From NCBI RefSeq assembly GCF_017948265.1, contig NZ_CP072852.1, forward strand, positions 558,001 to 622,000: a stretch of DNA of 64,000 bases, in the 5' to 3' direction. Positions within the stretch are counted from its first letter, which is position 1. Each line of letters opens with the position of its first letter. Shown in pieces: positions 35,687 through 44,199 of this stretch. The stretch is from Rhodoferax sp. PAMC 29310 (GTDB taxonomy: Bacteria; Pseudomonadota; Gammaproteobacteria; Burkholderiales; Burkholderiaceae_C). The notes beneath the pieces are model-generated. The model saw nothing but the letters and a program-made list of their open reading frames with translations. It was not told the origin of the DNA and ran no database searches. The position numbers and the translations under genes are program-made.

Positions 35687-36154
35687 TCAGTTGGCCTGTT
35701 TGGTCAACCCCGCCCACGCCTTGTCAGCAATTTTTTTATAAGCTTGCCAGTCGCCGTTTAACCAGCGCTGGCGACCGCGTTCAGCGTAGAACAGGTGCAA
35801 CTTGTCGGCAAAGAACTCCCACACCTCACCGTTGGTGTTGATCAAGCCTTCGTCGCTGGCCAAGGCATTGCTGCAAAACCCGTTGTACTGGGGCACGTAG
35901 GCGCTCGGGTTGGCCGCAAAGCGGTCGGCACTGGCCTGGGACGCAAACCGCCATGCATGACCCAGATGCTGCACGGTGAACGTGGTACTGCCTTCCACCT
36001 CTTTGTGCGCTTTCTTGTTCGCGCTCTCGTAATAAGACACGGCGTCTTTGCCGCCAATGACAGCGCCCGTCAGCCAATGCGTGCTGACAGGTTCAGCCGC
36101 ACTCGCTGCGCCCATCAGTGTTACCAAAAGCCATAGCGTGAAAGATCGAATCAT
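35687..36154 (-). CDS. YHS domain-containing exported protein
   Basis: A 155-residue protein with a Sec signal peptide (SFTLWLLVTLMGAASAA). The DAVSYYES start, WRFASQASADRFAANPSAYVPQYNGFCSNALA and the YxxxAxxxWxxL tail are features of the YHS-like family that binds metals or haem-like ligands in the periplasm. It is similar in length to other stand-alone YHS proteins. Function is unassigned. The upstream side has no strong promoter I can name. Confidence 0.82.
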   Translation of the reverse strand: MIRSFTLWLLVTLMGAASAAEPVSTHWLTGAVIGGKDAVSYYESANKKAHKEVEGSTTFTVQHLGHAWRFASQASADRFAANPSAYVPQYNGFCSNALASDEGLINTNGEVWEFFADKLHLFYAERGRQRWLNGDWQAYKKIADKAWAGLTKQAN

Positions 36155-36326
36155 CCGGTGTCCTTGATGTTGAGGCCCGCAGAACGGGCCATCACTATCA
36201 GTCGACGGGACGCCTGAAAACTTACAGATATGTGCAATCTTGGTGGCCGCAGCATGGGGCGCATTTGACTGAAAGTACGAAAGCTGGCCATGAACCCAGC
36301 CCGGTGGCGCCTATGATCCGATCATC

Positions 36327-36710
36327 ATGATGTCCGTAATCGCTATTTGCATGGGAGCCAGCGTTGGTGCGCTGGCGCGTTGGGGTCTTGGCCTGTGGCT
36401 CAGCCCGGGCGGCGTTATCCCATGGGGCACCCTGACCGCCAATCTGTTGGGCGGCTACCTGGTGGGGGTGGCCGTGGCCGTGTTTCAGGCACTGCCGCAA
36501 TTGGACCCGGCGTGGCGTCTGCTGCTGGTCACTGGTTTTCTGGGGGCGCTCACCACCTTCTCCAGCTTCTCTGCGGAGGTGGTCGCGATGTTGGGTCAGC
36601 AGCGTTACGCGCTGGCCATGGGGACGGCCGGCGTGCACCTGTTTGGCTCGCTGGCCTTGACGGTGGCGGGCATGAAGTCGGTCACGATGTTCTTGGCAAC
36701 GCGCAGTTAA
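36327..36710 (+). CDS. crcB: Fluoride channel CrcB/FluC
   Basis: A 127-residue membrane protein with four helices. GASVGALARWGLGLWL, WGTLTANLLGGYLVG, and FLGALTTFSSFSAEVVAML are the signature CrcB motifs, including the Gly-rich and TTFSSFS fluoride-selective segment. It forms a dual-topology dimer that releases fluoride. No fluoride riboswitch was recognised upstream. An adjacent second ATG overlaps the first; either would be acceptable. Confidence 0.94.
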   Translation: MMSVIAICMGASVGALARWGLGLWLSPGGVIPWGTLTANLLGGYLVGVAVAVFQALPQLDPAWRLLLVTGFLGALTTFSSFSAEVVAMLGQQRYALAMGTAGVHLFGSLALTVAGMKSVTMFLATRS

Positions 36711-37384
36711 TCGGGTACTTTCGTTGTCAGAGTCGGTTCTGCACTGGGTGCAGTGCTGAGATTCATCGCAAAGAACGTTTGACCCCCGGTTCTTTTTCCA
36801 AGCATTGAATGACTCCAACGCGGGCGGGAGGAGTCAATGGCGAATACCCGCTATCTGGCAGCCCAATTGCATGAATTTTGGCGCTGGGCAGTTGCTGGTT
36901 GTGTGTGTGCCGGCAATCGACCCACCAGCGACATTCACTACGCTGATTTCGACGCCCAGGAGCAGTCGCTCGCACGAGGGAGCTGGGCCAGCGATGACCT
37001 CGAAGTGTGCGGACCGTGCCTGCATGCCTGCCGTTGGCGTTCCGCTTGAGGGGTTAGCGACACTCGGCTGAACCTTGATCCGTTCCTCCAATGCGTAGAC
37101 AACTCCAAGGGCTGCATGTTGCGCGGATGATTTCCATCGTTTGACGATTCCATTCGTGTGTGGACACGTGGATAAAGTGGTTTGTAGTTCTGCGTGGAAT
37201 CTCGGCGCCAGCAGCGCTGCAGCAGTTTGGGGTGATGGAGGGACGACGAGTGCCTTCTTGAGAGGGCCTAGGTACCCATGGCGACATGGCGACATGGCGG
37301 CGGTTCAAGTGCGACTAGGCTCAGTACCGTTATGTGCCTCGATCGAATTCGACCGCGTCGACACCGGGGGACTAAGATCTGTAC
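36711..37384. other. Gene-poor interval before the hydrolase-LuxR gene
   Basis: About 670 bases with only overlapping frames that share no motifs and no plausible ribosome sites. One frame on the - strand (36834-37295) has a CPAPKFMQLGC stretch, but nothing I recognise. It may be remnant DNA of genes lost after an insertion. Confidence 0.4.
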
Positions 37385-38476
37385 GTGAAGTCTGACCTCG
37401 AACAATCGATCCGCTTCTGCCAGTCTCTGGACGGATTGCGCATTGCCTACGCGACCATCGGCCGCGGTCCGGCACTGGTGCGCGCGGCCCACTTCTTCAC
37501 CCACATCGACTTCGACCTCGGCAGCCCCGTCTGGCATCCCTGGCTGGTCGAACTCAGCCGCCACCGCCAGTTGGTTCGTTATGACGGACGGGGATGCGGT
37601 CTGTCGGACCTGGATCCGGCACCGCAGACGCTCGACGCCTGGGTGGCCGACCTCGAGGCTGTGGTGGACGCCGCCGGGCTGACGCGCTTTGCGCTGATCG
37701 GCTGTTCGCAGGGTGCCGCAATTGCCATCGACTACGCTGTGCGCCACCCACAGCGCGTCTCCTGCCTGGTGCTGCTGGGAGGCTACTCGCGTGGACCGAT
37801 GCGTCGCGACCCGACGCAGGCACAGGTCAAGGAGGCCAAACTGCTGGTCGAGATGATCAAGGTGGGCTGGGGGCGCGACAACCCGGCGTTTCGCCAGGTG
37901 TTCACCTCCTTGTTCATTCCCGACGGGTCGCCTGAACAGGTTGACTGGTTCAACGAACTCGAGCGACTTTCGACCAGCCCAGAACATGCAGCGCGCGTCG
38001 TCGCCGCCTTCGGCCAGATCGACGTGACAGCCTTGGCCGCCCGCATCGCTTGCCCTGCGCTGGTTCTGCATGCCCGCGGCGATGCCCGCGTGCCGTTCGA
38101 GGAAGGCCGACGAACTGCCGGATTGATCCCCGGCGCACGTTTCGTGCCGCTGGAGAGCCGCAACCATGCGCTGCTGGCTGGCGAGCCGGCCTTCGCCCAT
38201 TGTTTTGGCGAGATCCAGTCCTTTCTCGATGAACACGATGCGAGCCCGCGCCATGGGTCGGCGTTCAAGAACCTGAGCCCGAGCGAGCGGGCGCTCGTCG
38301 AATTGCTGGCGCATGGCCTGGACAATTTGCAGATCGCGGCGCACCTCGGCCTAGCCGAGAAAACAGTGCGCAACAAGGTCTCCGCAGTGTTTAGCAAGCT
38401 CGACGTGGCCACACGTGCACAGGCCATCGTGCATGCGCGCGAGGAGGGTTTCGGTATCCAACCGCTGCCGCGCTGA
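37385..38476 (+). CDS. Alpha/beta hydrolase fused to a LuxR-type HTH domain
   Basis: A 363-residue two-domain protein. Residues about 10-285 form an alpha/beta hydrolase with a complete visible triad: Ser108 in GCSQG, Asp233 in HARGDARVPF and His261 in ESRNHALL; the oxyanion loop is AHFFTHIDFD. Residues 297-355 are a GerE/LuxR helix-turn-helix (LSPSERALVELLAHGLDNLQIAAHLGLAEKTVRNKVSAVFSKL). A GTG start is used. The intact triad suggests the enzyme both processes a ligand and controls genes. Its GC is higher than that of the flanking intervals. Ligand unknown. Confidence 0.87.
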   Translation: MKSDLEQSIRFCQSLDGLRIAYATIGRGPALVRAAHFFTHIDFDLGSPVWHPWLVELSRHRQLVRYDGRGCGLSDLDPAPQTLDAWVADLEAVVDAAGLTRFALIGCSQGAAIAIDYAVRHPQRVSCLVLLGGYSRGPMRRDPTQAQVKEAKLLVEMIKVGWGRDNPAFRQVFTSLFIPDGSPEQVDWFNELERLSTSPEHAARVVAAFGQIDVTALAARIACPALVLHARGDARVPFEEGRRTAGLIPGARFVPLESRNHALLAGEPAFAHCFGEIQSFLDEHDASPRHGSAFKNLSPSERALVELLAHGLDNLQIAAHLGLAEKTVRNKVSAVFSKLDVATRAQAIVHAREEGFGIQPLPR

Positions 38477-38483
38477 GTCAACT

Positions 38484-38499
38484 CGGGACATGAGTCCCG
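38484..38499. promoter_or_regulatory. Perfect palindrome after the hydrolase-LuxR gene
   Basis: CGGGAC-ATGA-GTCCCG lies eight bases after the LuxR-type gene and 115 bases before the small ORF at 38615. It could be a terminator hairpin without a T-run, or an operator for the LuxR-type regulator controlling the small downstream gene. A related half-site, CTGATCGGGAC, lies near 38530. Confidence 0.4.
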
Positions 38500-38614
38500 C
38501 CATTTGGAGCGGTTCGGTCCGCATCCAGCCCTGATCGGGACAACGGCCTCTCGCGCCAAGTGCTTTGATTCGATTGAATGAACCCCATCGAAACTCTGAC
38601 GCACTGGAGGTCCC

Positions 38615-38773
38615 ATGTCGCACTTGTATCAAACGTTCCCTTTGCCTGTCGTGAGGGCTGCCAAGCCGGCGCATCGCCCAGTGTGGCGTTATGTGATGAG
38701 CTGGCTGCAACGCTGCTGGCAGTCAGAATGCCGCCGCGCTGAGCGACCTGATCGTTACGTACCCTACTATTGA
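38615..38773 (+). CDS. Small basic protein, 52 residues, DUF1127-like in character
   Basis: An ATG with GGAGG five bases upstream opens 52 codons. The protein starts MSHLYQTFPLPVVRAAK, has a Trp/Arg-rich middle (RPVWRYVMSWLQRCWQ) and ends in ERPDRYVPYY. Small Arg/Trp-rich proteins of this size (DUF1127-like) are common in proteobacteria and are often stress or regulation linked, but the signature residues are not exact. It lies right after the LuxR-type regulator and is a plausible target of it. Confidence 0.5.
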   Translation: MSHLYQTFPLPVVRAAKPAHRPVWRYVMSWLQRCWQSECRRAERPDRYVPYY

Positions 38774-38779
38774 ATCGAT

Positions 38780-38911
38780 ATGGCAACGGTTCCGACCGCT
38801 CTGATCGGGATCTATTTCACCGAGTCTGGCAGCGGCGGCGTCGTGCTGTTCGTGCCGGGCTGGTACAGCAGCAAGGTTGCCTGGCGTCCGGTTGGCGTAG
38901 CTTCGTGCTGA
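38780..38911 (+). CDS. Candidate small ORF, 43 residues
   Basis: An ATG six bases after the previous stop opens 43 codons, with content such as YFTESGSGGVVLFVPGWYSS. No clear ribosome site. The spacing suggests co-translation with the 52-residue gene, but chance cannot be excluded. No family is recognised. Confidence 0.25.
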   Translation: MATVPTALIGIYFTESGSGGVVLFVPGWYSSKVAWRPVGVASC

Positions 38912-39321
38912 CCGTAGCGCTGGCGACTTCGCCGCTTCAGTTGCTCGTTCTGCTCTTGATTCACCTTTGATTGGCAGCGTTGCGCGCAATTTCTGGATCA
39001 GTTCGAGGGTGCATTTCCATTGCAAACGCAGTCACGGATCCACCGAAATGCCGCGGATCAGGCCACCCCGAACCGGCCATTGCTGAATGCCTGCTGATGG
39101 CCGATCGCCGGTATTCGATCTGCTGAAATTCGTTGCACATTGCTGACAGTCCACGTCATACCTGAACGGCCGGTCTGGAGCAAGCAGTTCCAATAGTCGA
39201 ACGATTCTTTTGGGCCTATAGCTGCCTCAGGCTCTATTGACAGGCATCGCCGCAATCCCTCTCAGATTCATGCTTTGGTCTCAGGCAGCCTTTGCAATTG
39301 AACGGGTGAAATAGAGTGGGC
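38912..39321. other. Non-coding interval
   Basis: About 410 bases with no convincing gene, RNA or repeat. It ends at the stop of the RNase D-like gene. The composition fits decayed sequence like the interval on the other side of the hydrolase-LuxR gene. Confidence 0.35.
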
Positions 39322-39918
39322 TCAACTCAGCCTCAAGGCATGAAACACCTGAATGGCGCCATACGCATCATTGGCGGCGTAGGTCAGTTGCGATGGCGTC
39401 AGCTGTGGCATGGACCAGTTGGAGGTGGCGGCTTTCTTGGACTTGGCGAAGCGTTGGTTGAATAGCACCGCGATACCGCCTTTGATGCCCATGTCTTTTC
39501 GGTAGCCACGGGCCTGAAAGACCGTGTTGAGTTCCAGCACATCGGCCGGGTCAACGCCCAGTTTGTGAATGATGCGCCGACGGTCGTCGCCCAGGCCAAA
39601 GCCGGCTTTGGTGTAGCCGGGCAGGGCGAGCAGTTGTGCAGCCACACTGCGGCAAGCCAAGTCATGGAGCTGAAACACCCAGGCTTTGTCCAAGGTTGAG
39701 AGTTGAAGAATGTGCGGCCCCTCTGACGCCTGGTCTTTGACGAACGTTGGTTTTGACTCGGTGTCAAAACCCCAGTTCCGGGTTTGCAGCAAGGCGTCGC
39801 GCGCTTCAATAGCTTGCGATTCGGTGCTGACCAATGTAATCCGGCTGATGGGCAGGCGGGGAAATTCGGGCAGCAAGGCGATCTCTTCCTTGCTGGGGGT
39901 GCTGTACAAAGTTTTCAT
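39322..39918 (-). CDS. RNase D-like 3'-5' exonuclease domain protein
   Basis: A 198-residue DEDD-type exonuclease from the ATG at 39918. The metal-binding Exo I motif is seen in WGFDTESKP, then ILQLSTLDKAWVFQL, and the third motif region is LTYAANDAYGAIQVFHAL. It has only the catalytic domain, without the HRDC domains of RNase D. It would degrade RNA or DNA ends in the cytoplasm. A longer frame to 40077 would run into the divergent rsuA gene. Confidence 0.82.
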   Translation of the reverse strand: MKTLYSTPSKEEIALLPEFPRLPISRITLVSTESQAIEARDALLQTRNWGFDTESKPTFVKDQASEGPHILQLSTLDKAWVFQLHDLACRSVAAQLLALPGYTKAGFGLGDDRRRIIHKLGVDPADVLELNTVFQARGYRKDMGIKGGIAVLFNQRFAKSKKAATSNWSMPQLTPSQLTYAANDAYGAIQVFHALRLS

Positions 39919-40005
39919 GAGTGGCGCTTTGGTGTGTGAGGTGAGCTTAACCTTTTGATGCGGCACTGGGTCGAATGCTGGGGGCGGCTTTGCGATACTC
40001 GGTGC

Positions 40006-40749
40006 ATGCAGATACAAGACATTCTTTTTTCCCAAGGCTTTGGTACGCGCCGCGTGTGCGCTGGCTTGATTCAACAAGGGTTGGTTCAGGTTTATGAGTC
40101 AAATGAGGCTCTACCGCCCGTCCCCTGTGCGGAGTCAGCTACTGATTTTGTAGCGGATGGCCTGCGCTTCAGGGTGCAGGGTGTGGACTGGCCGTTTCAG
40201 GAGAAAGCCTACATCTTGCTCAACAAACCCACGGCGACCGAGTGCTCGCAGAAACCGTCCACTTACCCCAGCATTTACACCCTCTTGCCGTCGCCGCTGC
40301 GTCTTCGCCCGCAAAAGGGGGCCGTGCAGGGTGTGCAAGCGGTCGGGCGGCTGGACCAAGACACGACAGGGCTGCTGCTGCTCACGGACGATGGCAAGTT
40401 CATCCACCGCATGAGTTCGCCACGCCACCACGTGCCCAAGGTGTATGAAGTCACGGTGAAGCACCCGCTGGACGAGGTGCAGGTCAACATGCTTTTGTCA
40501 GGCGTGGTGCTGGACGACGACCCCAAGCCGGTGCTGGCTGCCGCCTGTGAGGCTGTGTCCAGCCACCATCTGCGGTTGACGCTGACGGAAGGTAAATACC
40601 ACCAGGTCAAACGCATGGTGGCGGCGGTGAGCAACCGGGTTGAGGCATTGCATCGTTCGCAAATTGGCGGGCTTCGTCTGCCCGACGATTTGGGGCCGGG
40701 CCAATGGCGTTGGTTGAGCCAGGCCGATCTGGCCAGTATTCAGAATTAA
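40006..40749 (+). CDS. rsuA: 16S rRNA pseudouridine synthase RsuA-like
   Basis: A 247-residue pseudouridine synthase. The N-terminus is an S4-like RNA-binding domain (DILFSQGFGTRRVCAGLI), then GRLDQDTTGLLLLTDDG with the catalytic Asp, SPRHHVPKVYEV, and LTEGKYHQVKRMVAAVSNRV. These are the RsuA motifs, so the target is probably 16S U516. Residues about 30-50 come from a dispersed repeat copy (see 40098-40160) read in frame. The ATG at 40006 is preferred to 39955. Neighbours are an RNase D-like gene and an EI24 gene. Confidence 0.83.
   Translation: MQIQDILFSQGFGTRRVCAGLIQQGLVQVYESNEALPPVPCAESATDFVADGLRFRVQGVDWPFQEKAYILLNKPTATECSQKPSTYPSIYTLLPSPLRLRPQKGAVQGVQAVGRLDQDTTGLLLLTDDGKFIHRMSSPRHHVPKVYEVTVKHPLDEVQVNMLLSGVVLDDDPKPVLAAACEAVSSHHLRLTLTEGKYHQVKRMVAAVSNRVEALHRSQIGGLRLPDDLGPGQWRWLSQADLASIQN
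40098..40160. repeat. Dispersed repeat copy D, inside rsuA
   Basis: The core GCTA-N9-TAGC is at 40138-40154, preceded by AGGCTCTACCGCCCGTCC and GTGCGGAGTCA, read opposite to copy A. It is in frame and is translated as residues about 30-50 of the RsuA-like protein. Confidence 0.7.
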
Positions 40750-40788
40750 CGGCCACAGCAGACCCACAGCGAGAGCGAGACTTTCTTC

Positions 40789-41697
40789 ATGACCTTGTTT
40801 TTTGATTCCTTCTGGCGCGCCGTGGGCTACTGCCTGCGTCCGCGCGTGATTGCTTTGTCTTTTCTTCCGCTGGTGGTGATGGTGGCGCTGGCGCTGGGCC
40901 TGGGCTATTACTACTGGGAGCCAGCGTTGGACTGGGTGCGCGAGATGCTGGAGGCGTCGTCCACGGTCAACACGGTGTGGGACTGGCTCCAAAGCGTGGG
41001 GGCGGGCAGCATCAAGATGGTGTTGGCGCCGATGGTGGTGATCTTTGCTGTGACGCCGGTCATTGTGGTGCTCTCACTGTTGCTTGTCGCTGTGCTGATG
41101 ACGCCTGCGTTGACCAGTTTGGTGGCTGAGCGGCGCTTCCCCCTGTTGGAACGAAAACATGGCGGCTCATTGGCGCGCAGCTTGATTTGGTCATTTGGCT
41201 CCACCTTGCTGGCCGTGGTGGCTTTGATTGTGTCCATCCCCCTTTGGCTGGTACCCCCGCTGGTACTGGTGTTGCCGCCCTTGATCTGGGGCTGGCTGAC
41301 CTACCGGGTGATGGCGTTTGACGCCCTGGCCGAGCACGCCAGTGCAGAAGAGCGCCAACTTCTTTTTAAACAACATCGCAGTTGGCTGCTGGGCATTGGT
41401 GTGTTTTGCGGCTTCTTGGGGGCAGCGCCCAGCCTGCTATGGGCGTCTGGTGCCCTGTTTGCGGCCGCGTTTGTGGTTTTGGTTCCGATTGCGATCTGGA
41501 TTTACACGCTGGTGTTTGCGTTTTCGTCGCTCTGGTTTGCGCATTACTGTCTGGCGGCGCTTCACACGCTGCGTGCCAACACGGCACAAACGGTTGCCAC
41601 AGCGCCTTTGGTAGCGGCGCTGCCAGCCTCCGTGGTTGACGTTGACGCAGTAACATTGGCGGATGACTCAACCACCCAGCCTCCCGCCCTCCGTTAA
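40789..41697 (+). CDS. EI24 domain-containing membrane protein
   Basis: A 302-residue membrane protein of the EI24/CysZ-like family with several hydrophobic segments (about residues 20-45, 80-110, 140-180, 205-245). The N-terminal SFWRAVGYCLRPRVIALSFLPL and C-terminal VFAFSSLWFAHYCLAAL are family features. CysZ moves sulfate in E. coli, but EI24 paralogues in this group have no proven substrate. Its 3' end overlaps the following gene by 35 bases. Confidence 0.8.
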   Translation: MTLFFDSFWRAVGYCLRPRVIALSFLPLVVMVALALGLGYYYWEPALDWVREMLEASSTVNTVWDWLQSVGAGSIKMVLAPMVVIFAVTPVIVVLSLLLVAVLMTPALTSLVAERRFPLLERKHGGSLARSLIWSFGSTLLAVVALIVSIPLWLVPPLVLVLPPLIWGWLTYRVMAFDALAEHASAEERQLLFKQHRSWLLGIGVFCGFLGAAPSLLWASGALFAAAFVVLVPIAIWIYTLVFAFSSLWFAHYCLAALHTLRANTAQTVATAPLVAALPASVVDVDAVTLADDSTTQPPALR

Positions 41698-42502
41698 GCC
41701 CGACGCCCGCTTTGGGCTGATCATTGTCGGAGACGAAATTTTGTCCGGAAAACGGACGGACAAACACCTTCCTAAAGTCATTGAGTTGCTCAAGGCACGG
41801 GGCCTTCAGCTGGATTACGCCGAGTACGTGGGCGACTCACCCGATCGCATCACGGCGACCCTGAAACGGGCGTTTGCCTCAGGCGATGTTGTGTTTTCGA
41901 CCGGTGGCATTGGCGCCACGCCCGATGACCACACCCGGCAATGTGCGGCCCGGGCTCAAGGCTTGAGTTTGGCGCTTCACACGCAGGCCGAAGCTTTAAT
42001 TCGGCAGAGAATGCAGGAATCTGCGATCGAGCAGGGCACGGTTTATGAGGCGAACCGCCCGGACAATATTCACCGTCTGAACATGGGCGTGTTTCCTGTC
42101 GGGGCCGAGATCATTCCCAATCCGTTTAACAAAATCCCGGGTTTCACCTGCGGCACGGTTCATTTTGTGCCCGGCTTTCCGGTCATGGCTTGGCCGATGA
42201 TGGAGTGGGTGCTGGACACACATTACCCGCACCTGCACAAGGTGTCGACCTGGATCGAGCAGTCCGTGATTGTTTTTGGTGCCATGGAAGCCACCCTGAC
42301 GCCCTTGATGGAAGAGATCGAGAAAGCGTTTGCGGGCGTGAAGGTGTTCAGCTTGCCCAGCGTGGATCATCCCCAGTACGGTCGCCACATTGAATTGGGG
42401 GTCAAGGGCGAGCCAGCGCTGGTGTCCCAAGCCTATGCGGTGCTGCTGAGCGGACTGAAAGGCTTTGATGCTCGATTGGGCCCAGAATTGGTGCAGAAAT
42501 AA
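41663..42502 (+). CDS. Molybdopterin-binding CinA-N/MoaB-like protein
   Basis: A 279-residue protein. Residues about 16-190 are the MoaB/MogA-type domain used in CinA, with ARFGLIIVGDEILSGKRTDKHL and VVFSTGGIGATPDDHTRQ; the C-terminal part lacks the nicotinamide deamidase domain of full CinA. It is therefore a COG1058 stand-alone protein, possibly an NMN or ADP-ribose pyrophosphatase by family analogy. The gene overlaps the EI24 gene, and the glnA control region follows. Confidence 0.86.
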   Translation: MTQPPSLPPSVKPDARFGLIIVGDEILSGKRTDKHLPKVIELLKARGLQLDYAEYVGDSPDRITATLKRAFASGDVVFSTGGIGATPDDHTRQCAARAQGLSLALHTQAEALIRQRMQESAIEQGTVYEANRPDNIHRLNMGVFPVGAEIIPNPFNKIPGFTCGTVHFVPGFPVMAWPMMEWVLDTHYPHLHKVSTWIEQSVIVFGAMEATLTPLMEEIEKAFAGVKVFSLPSVDHPQYGRHIELGVKGEPALVSQAYAVLLSGLKGFDARLGPELVQK

Positions 42503-42523
42503 CGCATCAATACGGTGCTTTTT

Positions 42524-42550
42524 GCATTTGCACCATTTTGGTGCAAATGC
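42524..42550 (+). promoter_or_regulatory. NtrC-binding palindrome upstream of glnA
   Basis: A perfect 27-base palindrome: GCATTTGCACCA, spacer TTT, TGGTGCAAATGC. The core TGCACCA-N3-TGGTGCA matches the enterobacterial NtrC (NRI) site. It lies about 110 bases before the sigma-54 promoter, at normal enhancer distance. The product of ntrC, encoded downstream, is expected to bind. Confidence 0.88.
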
Positions 42551-42580
42551 GCCGTAATCGGCGGCTGACAGGATTGCGAA

Positions 42581-42598
42581 TGCCCCAAATCTTGGGCA
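42581..42598 (+). promoter_or_regulatory. Second, weaker NtrC-like site
   Basis: TGCCCCAAATCTTGGGCA has half-sites related to TGCACCA/TGGTGCA with several changes. Its centre lies about 52 bases from that of the perfect site, close to five helical turns. It is only a candidate. Confidence 0.35.
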
Positions 42599-42646
42599 AT
42601 CTCAGGGCAGAATAGCAGGCTGGGTGAATTTGGCCAGTCACGAACT

Positions 42647-42662
42647 TGGCACAAAACCTGCA
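42647..42662 (+). promoter_or_regulatory. Sigma-54 promoter of glnA
   Basis: TGGCAC-N5-CTGCA, with GG at 42648-42649 and GC at 42660-42661 spaced by ten bases, fits the -24/-12 consensus. The glnA start codon is about 50 bases further on. With the upstream NtrC sites it makes glnA nitrogen-controlled. Confidence 0.88.
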
Positions 42663-42710
42663 TTTGCCTAAACGTACCTTTTTTCACAACGAATCAACCA
42701 GGAGTATTTG

Positions 42711-44126
42711 ATGGCCAAGACCGTCGCAGACGTCATGAAGATGGTGAAAGAGAACGAAGTCAAGTTTGTTGACTTCCGCTTCACCGATACCCGCGGTAAA
42801 GAGCAGCACGTGACCGTGCCTGTTTCTCACTTCGACGAAGAGAAATTTACCGACGGACACGCGTTTGACGGTTCGTCCATCGCTGGTTGGAAGGGTATTG
42901 AAGCCTCCGACATGCAGCTGATGCCTGATCCAAACACCGCCAACATCGACCCCTTCTTTGAAGAAGCCACGATGATTTTGAGCTGCGACGTCATCGACCC
43001 AGCCGACGGTAAAGCCTACGAGCGCGATCCCCGCTCTTTGGCCAAGCGCGCTGAGGCTTACATGAAGGCCTCCGGCTTTGGTGACACCGCTTACTTTGGT
43101 CCAGAGCCAGAGTTCTTCGTGTTTGACGGCGTGCGTTGGGGCAACGACATGTCGGGCGCTTTCTACAAGATTGATTCTGAAGAAGGGGCTTGGAGTTCAA
43201 GCAAAGAATTTGAGCACGGCAATTCCGGCCATCGTCCGACAGTTAAAGGTGGTTACTTCCCCGTGCCACCCGTTGACAGCTTCCAGGACATGCGTTCTGA
43301 GATGTGTCTGGTGCTGGAGCAACTGGGTATCCCGGTTGAAGTGCACCACCACGAAGTGGCTAATGCTGGCCAGATGGAAATTGGCACCAAATTCAGCACG
43401 CTGGTTCAGCGCGCTGACTGGGTTCAGCTGCAAAAGTATGTGGTCCACAACGTGGCGCATGCTTATGGAAAAACTGCCACTTTCATGCCAAAACCCATCG
43501 TTGGTGACAACGGTTCCGGCATGCACGTGCACCAGTCGGTCTGGAAAGACGGCAAAAACCTGTTCGCAGGCGACGGCTATGCTGGTTTGTCTGATTTCGC
43601 CCTGTACTACATCGGCGGCATCATCAAGCACGCTCGTGCCCTGAACGCCATCACCAATCCCGGTACTAACAGCTACAAGCGCCTGGTTCCTCACTATGAG
43701 GCACCGGTCAAGCTGGCTTACTCGGCTAAGAACCGCTCGGCCTCCATCCGGATTCCGTTCGTGGCTAACCCCAAAGGTCGTCGCGTTGAGGCTCGTTTCC
43801 CCGATCCACTGATGAACCCTTACCTCGGCTTCTCGGCCTTGTTGATGGCGGGTCTGGACGGCGTGGAAAACAAGATTCACCCCGGCGAAGCCGCCAGCAA
43901 GGATCTGTACCACTTGCCACCGGAAGAAGACAAGTTGATCCCGACTGTGTGCCACAGCCTGGACCAGGCGCTGGAATGTCTGGATGCCGATCGCGCGTTC
44001 CTGACCAAAGGCGGCGTGTTCACTGACTCCTACCTGGATGCCTACATTGATCTGAAGATGCAGGAAGTAACCCGTTTGCGCGCAGCGACTCACCCCGCTG
44101 AGTTCGACATGTACTACTCGCTCTAA
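42711..44126 (+). CDS. glnA: Glutamine synthetase type I
   Basis: A 471-residue GSI-beta enzyme that makes glutamine from glutamate and ammonia with ATP. Motifs seen: [47 protein letters not shown], and [19 protein letters not shown]. The [10 protein letters not shown] loop has the Tyr (about residue 400) adenylylated by GlnE, marking the beta subtype. The ATG at 42711 has AGGAG upstream; the TTG at 42708 was rejected. It is transcribed from the sigma-54 promoter and ends with a terminator. Confidence 0.98.
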   Translation: MAKTVADVMKMVKENEVKFVDFRFTDTRGKEQHVTVPVSHFDEEKFTDGHAFDGSSIAGWKGIEASDMQLMPDPNTANIDPFFEEATMILSCDVIDPADGKAYERDPRSLAKRAEAYMKASGFGDTAYFGPEPEFFVFDGVRWGNDMSGAFYKIDSEEGAWSSSKEFEHGNSGHRPTVKGGYFPVPPVDSFQDMRSEMCLVLEQLGIPVEVHHHEVANAGQMEIGTKFSTLVQRADWVQLQKYVVHNVAHAYGKTATFMPKPIVGDNGSGMHVHQSVWKDGKNLFAGDGYAGLSDFALYYIGGIIKHARALNAITNPGTNSYKRLVPHYEAPVKLAYSAKNRSASIRIPFVANPKGRRVEARFPDPLMNPYLGFSALLMAGLDGVENKIHPGEAASKDLYHLPPEEDKLIPTVCHSLDQALECLDADRAFLTKGGVFTDSYLDAYIDLKMQEVTRLRAATHPAEFDMYYSL

Positions 44127-44141
44127 TTCAGCGAGCCCGTC

Positions 44142-44163
44142 AAGGTGTAACCCGTTACACCTT
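44142..44163 (+). other. Palindromic hairpin after glnA
   Basis: AAGGTGTAAC-CC-GTTACACCTT, a near-perfect inverted repeat 15 bases after the glnA stop and just before the terminator. It may fold in the transcript or be a protein site. No further role can be shown. Confidence 0.5.
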
Positions 44164-44171
44164 GTGGCAAC

Positions 44172-44199
44172 AAAAGGACGGCTCTGGCCGTCCTTTTTT
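44172..44199 (+). terminator. Rho-independent terminator after glnA
   Basis: An 11-base stem (AAAAGGACGGC with GCCGTCCTTTT), a TCTG loop and a T-run. It separates glnA from the following gene, so ntrB and ntrC may also use their own promoter. Confidence 0.92.

Noticed and set aside
36155..36326. Fluoride riboswitch before crcB
   Set aside because: A GGCGCCTATGAT-like 3' piece is present, but the conserved GG-GATGG 5' part and pairing were not found.
36834..37295. 153-codon - strand ORF in the gene-poor interval
   Set aside because: No family features or ribosome site; overlaps a similar + strand frame.
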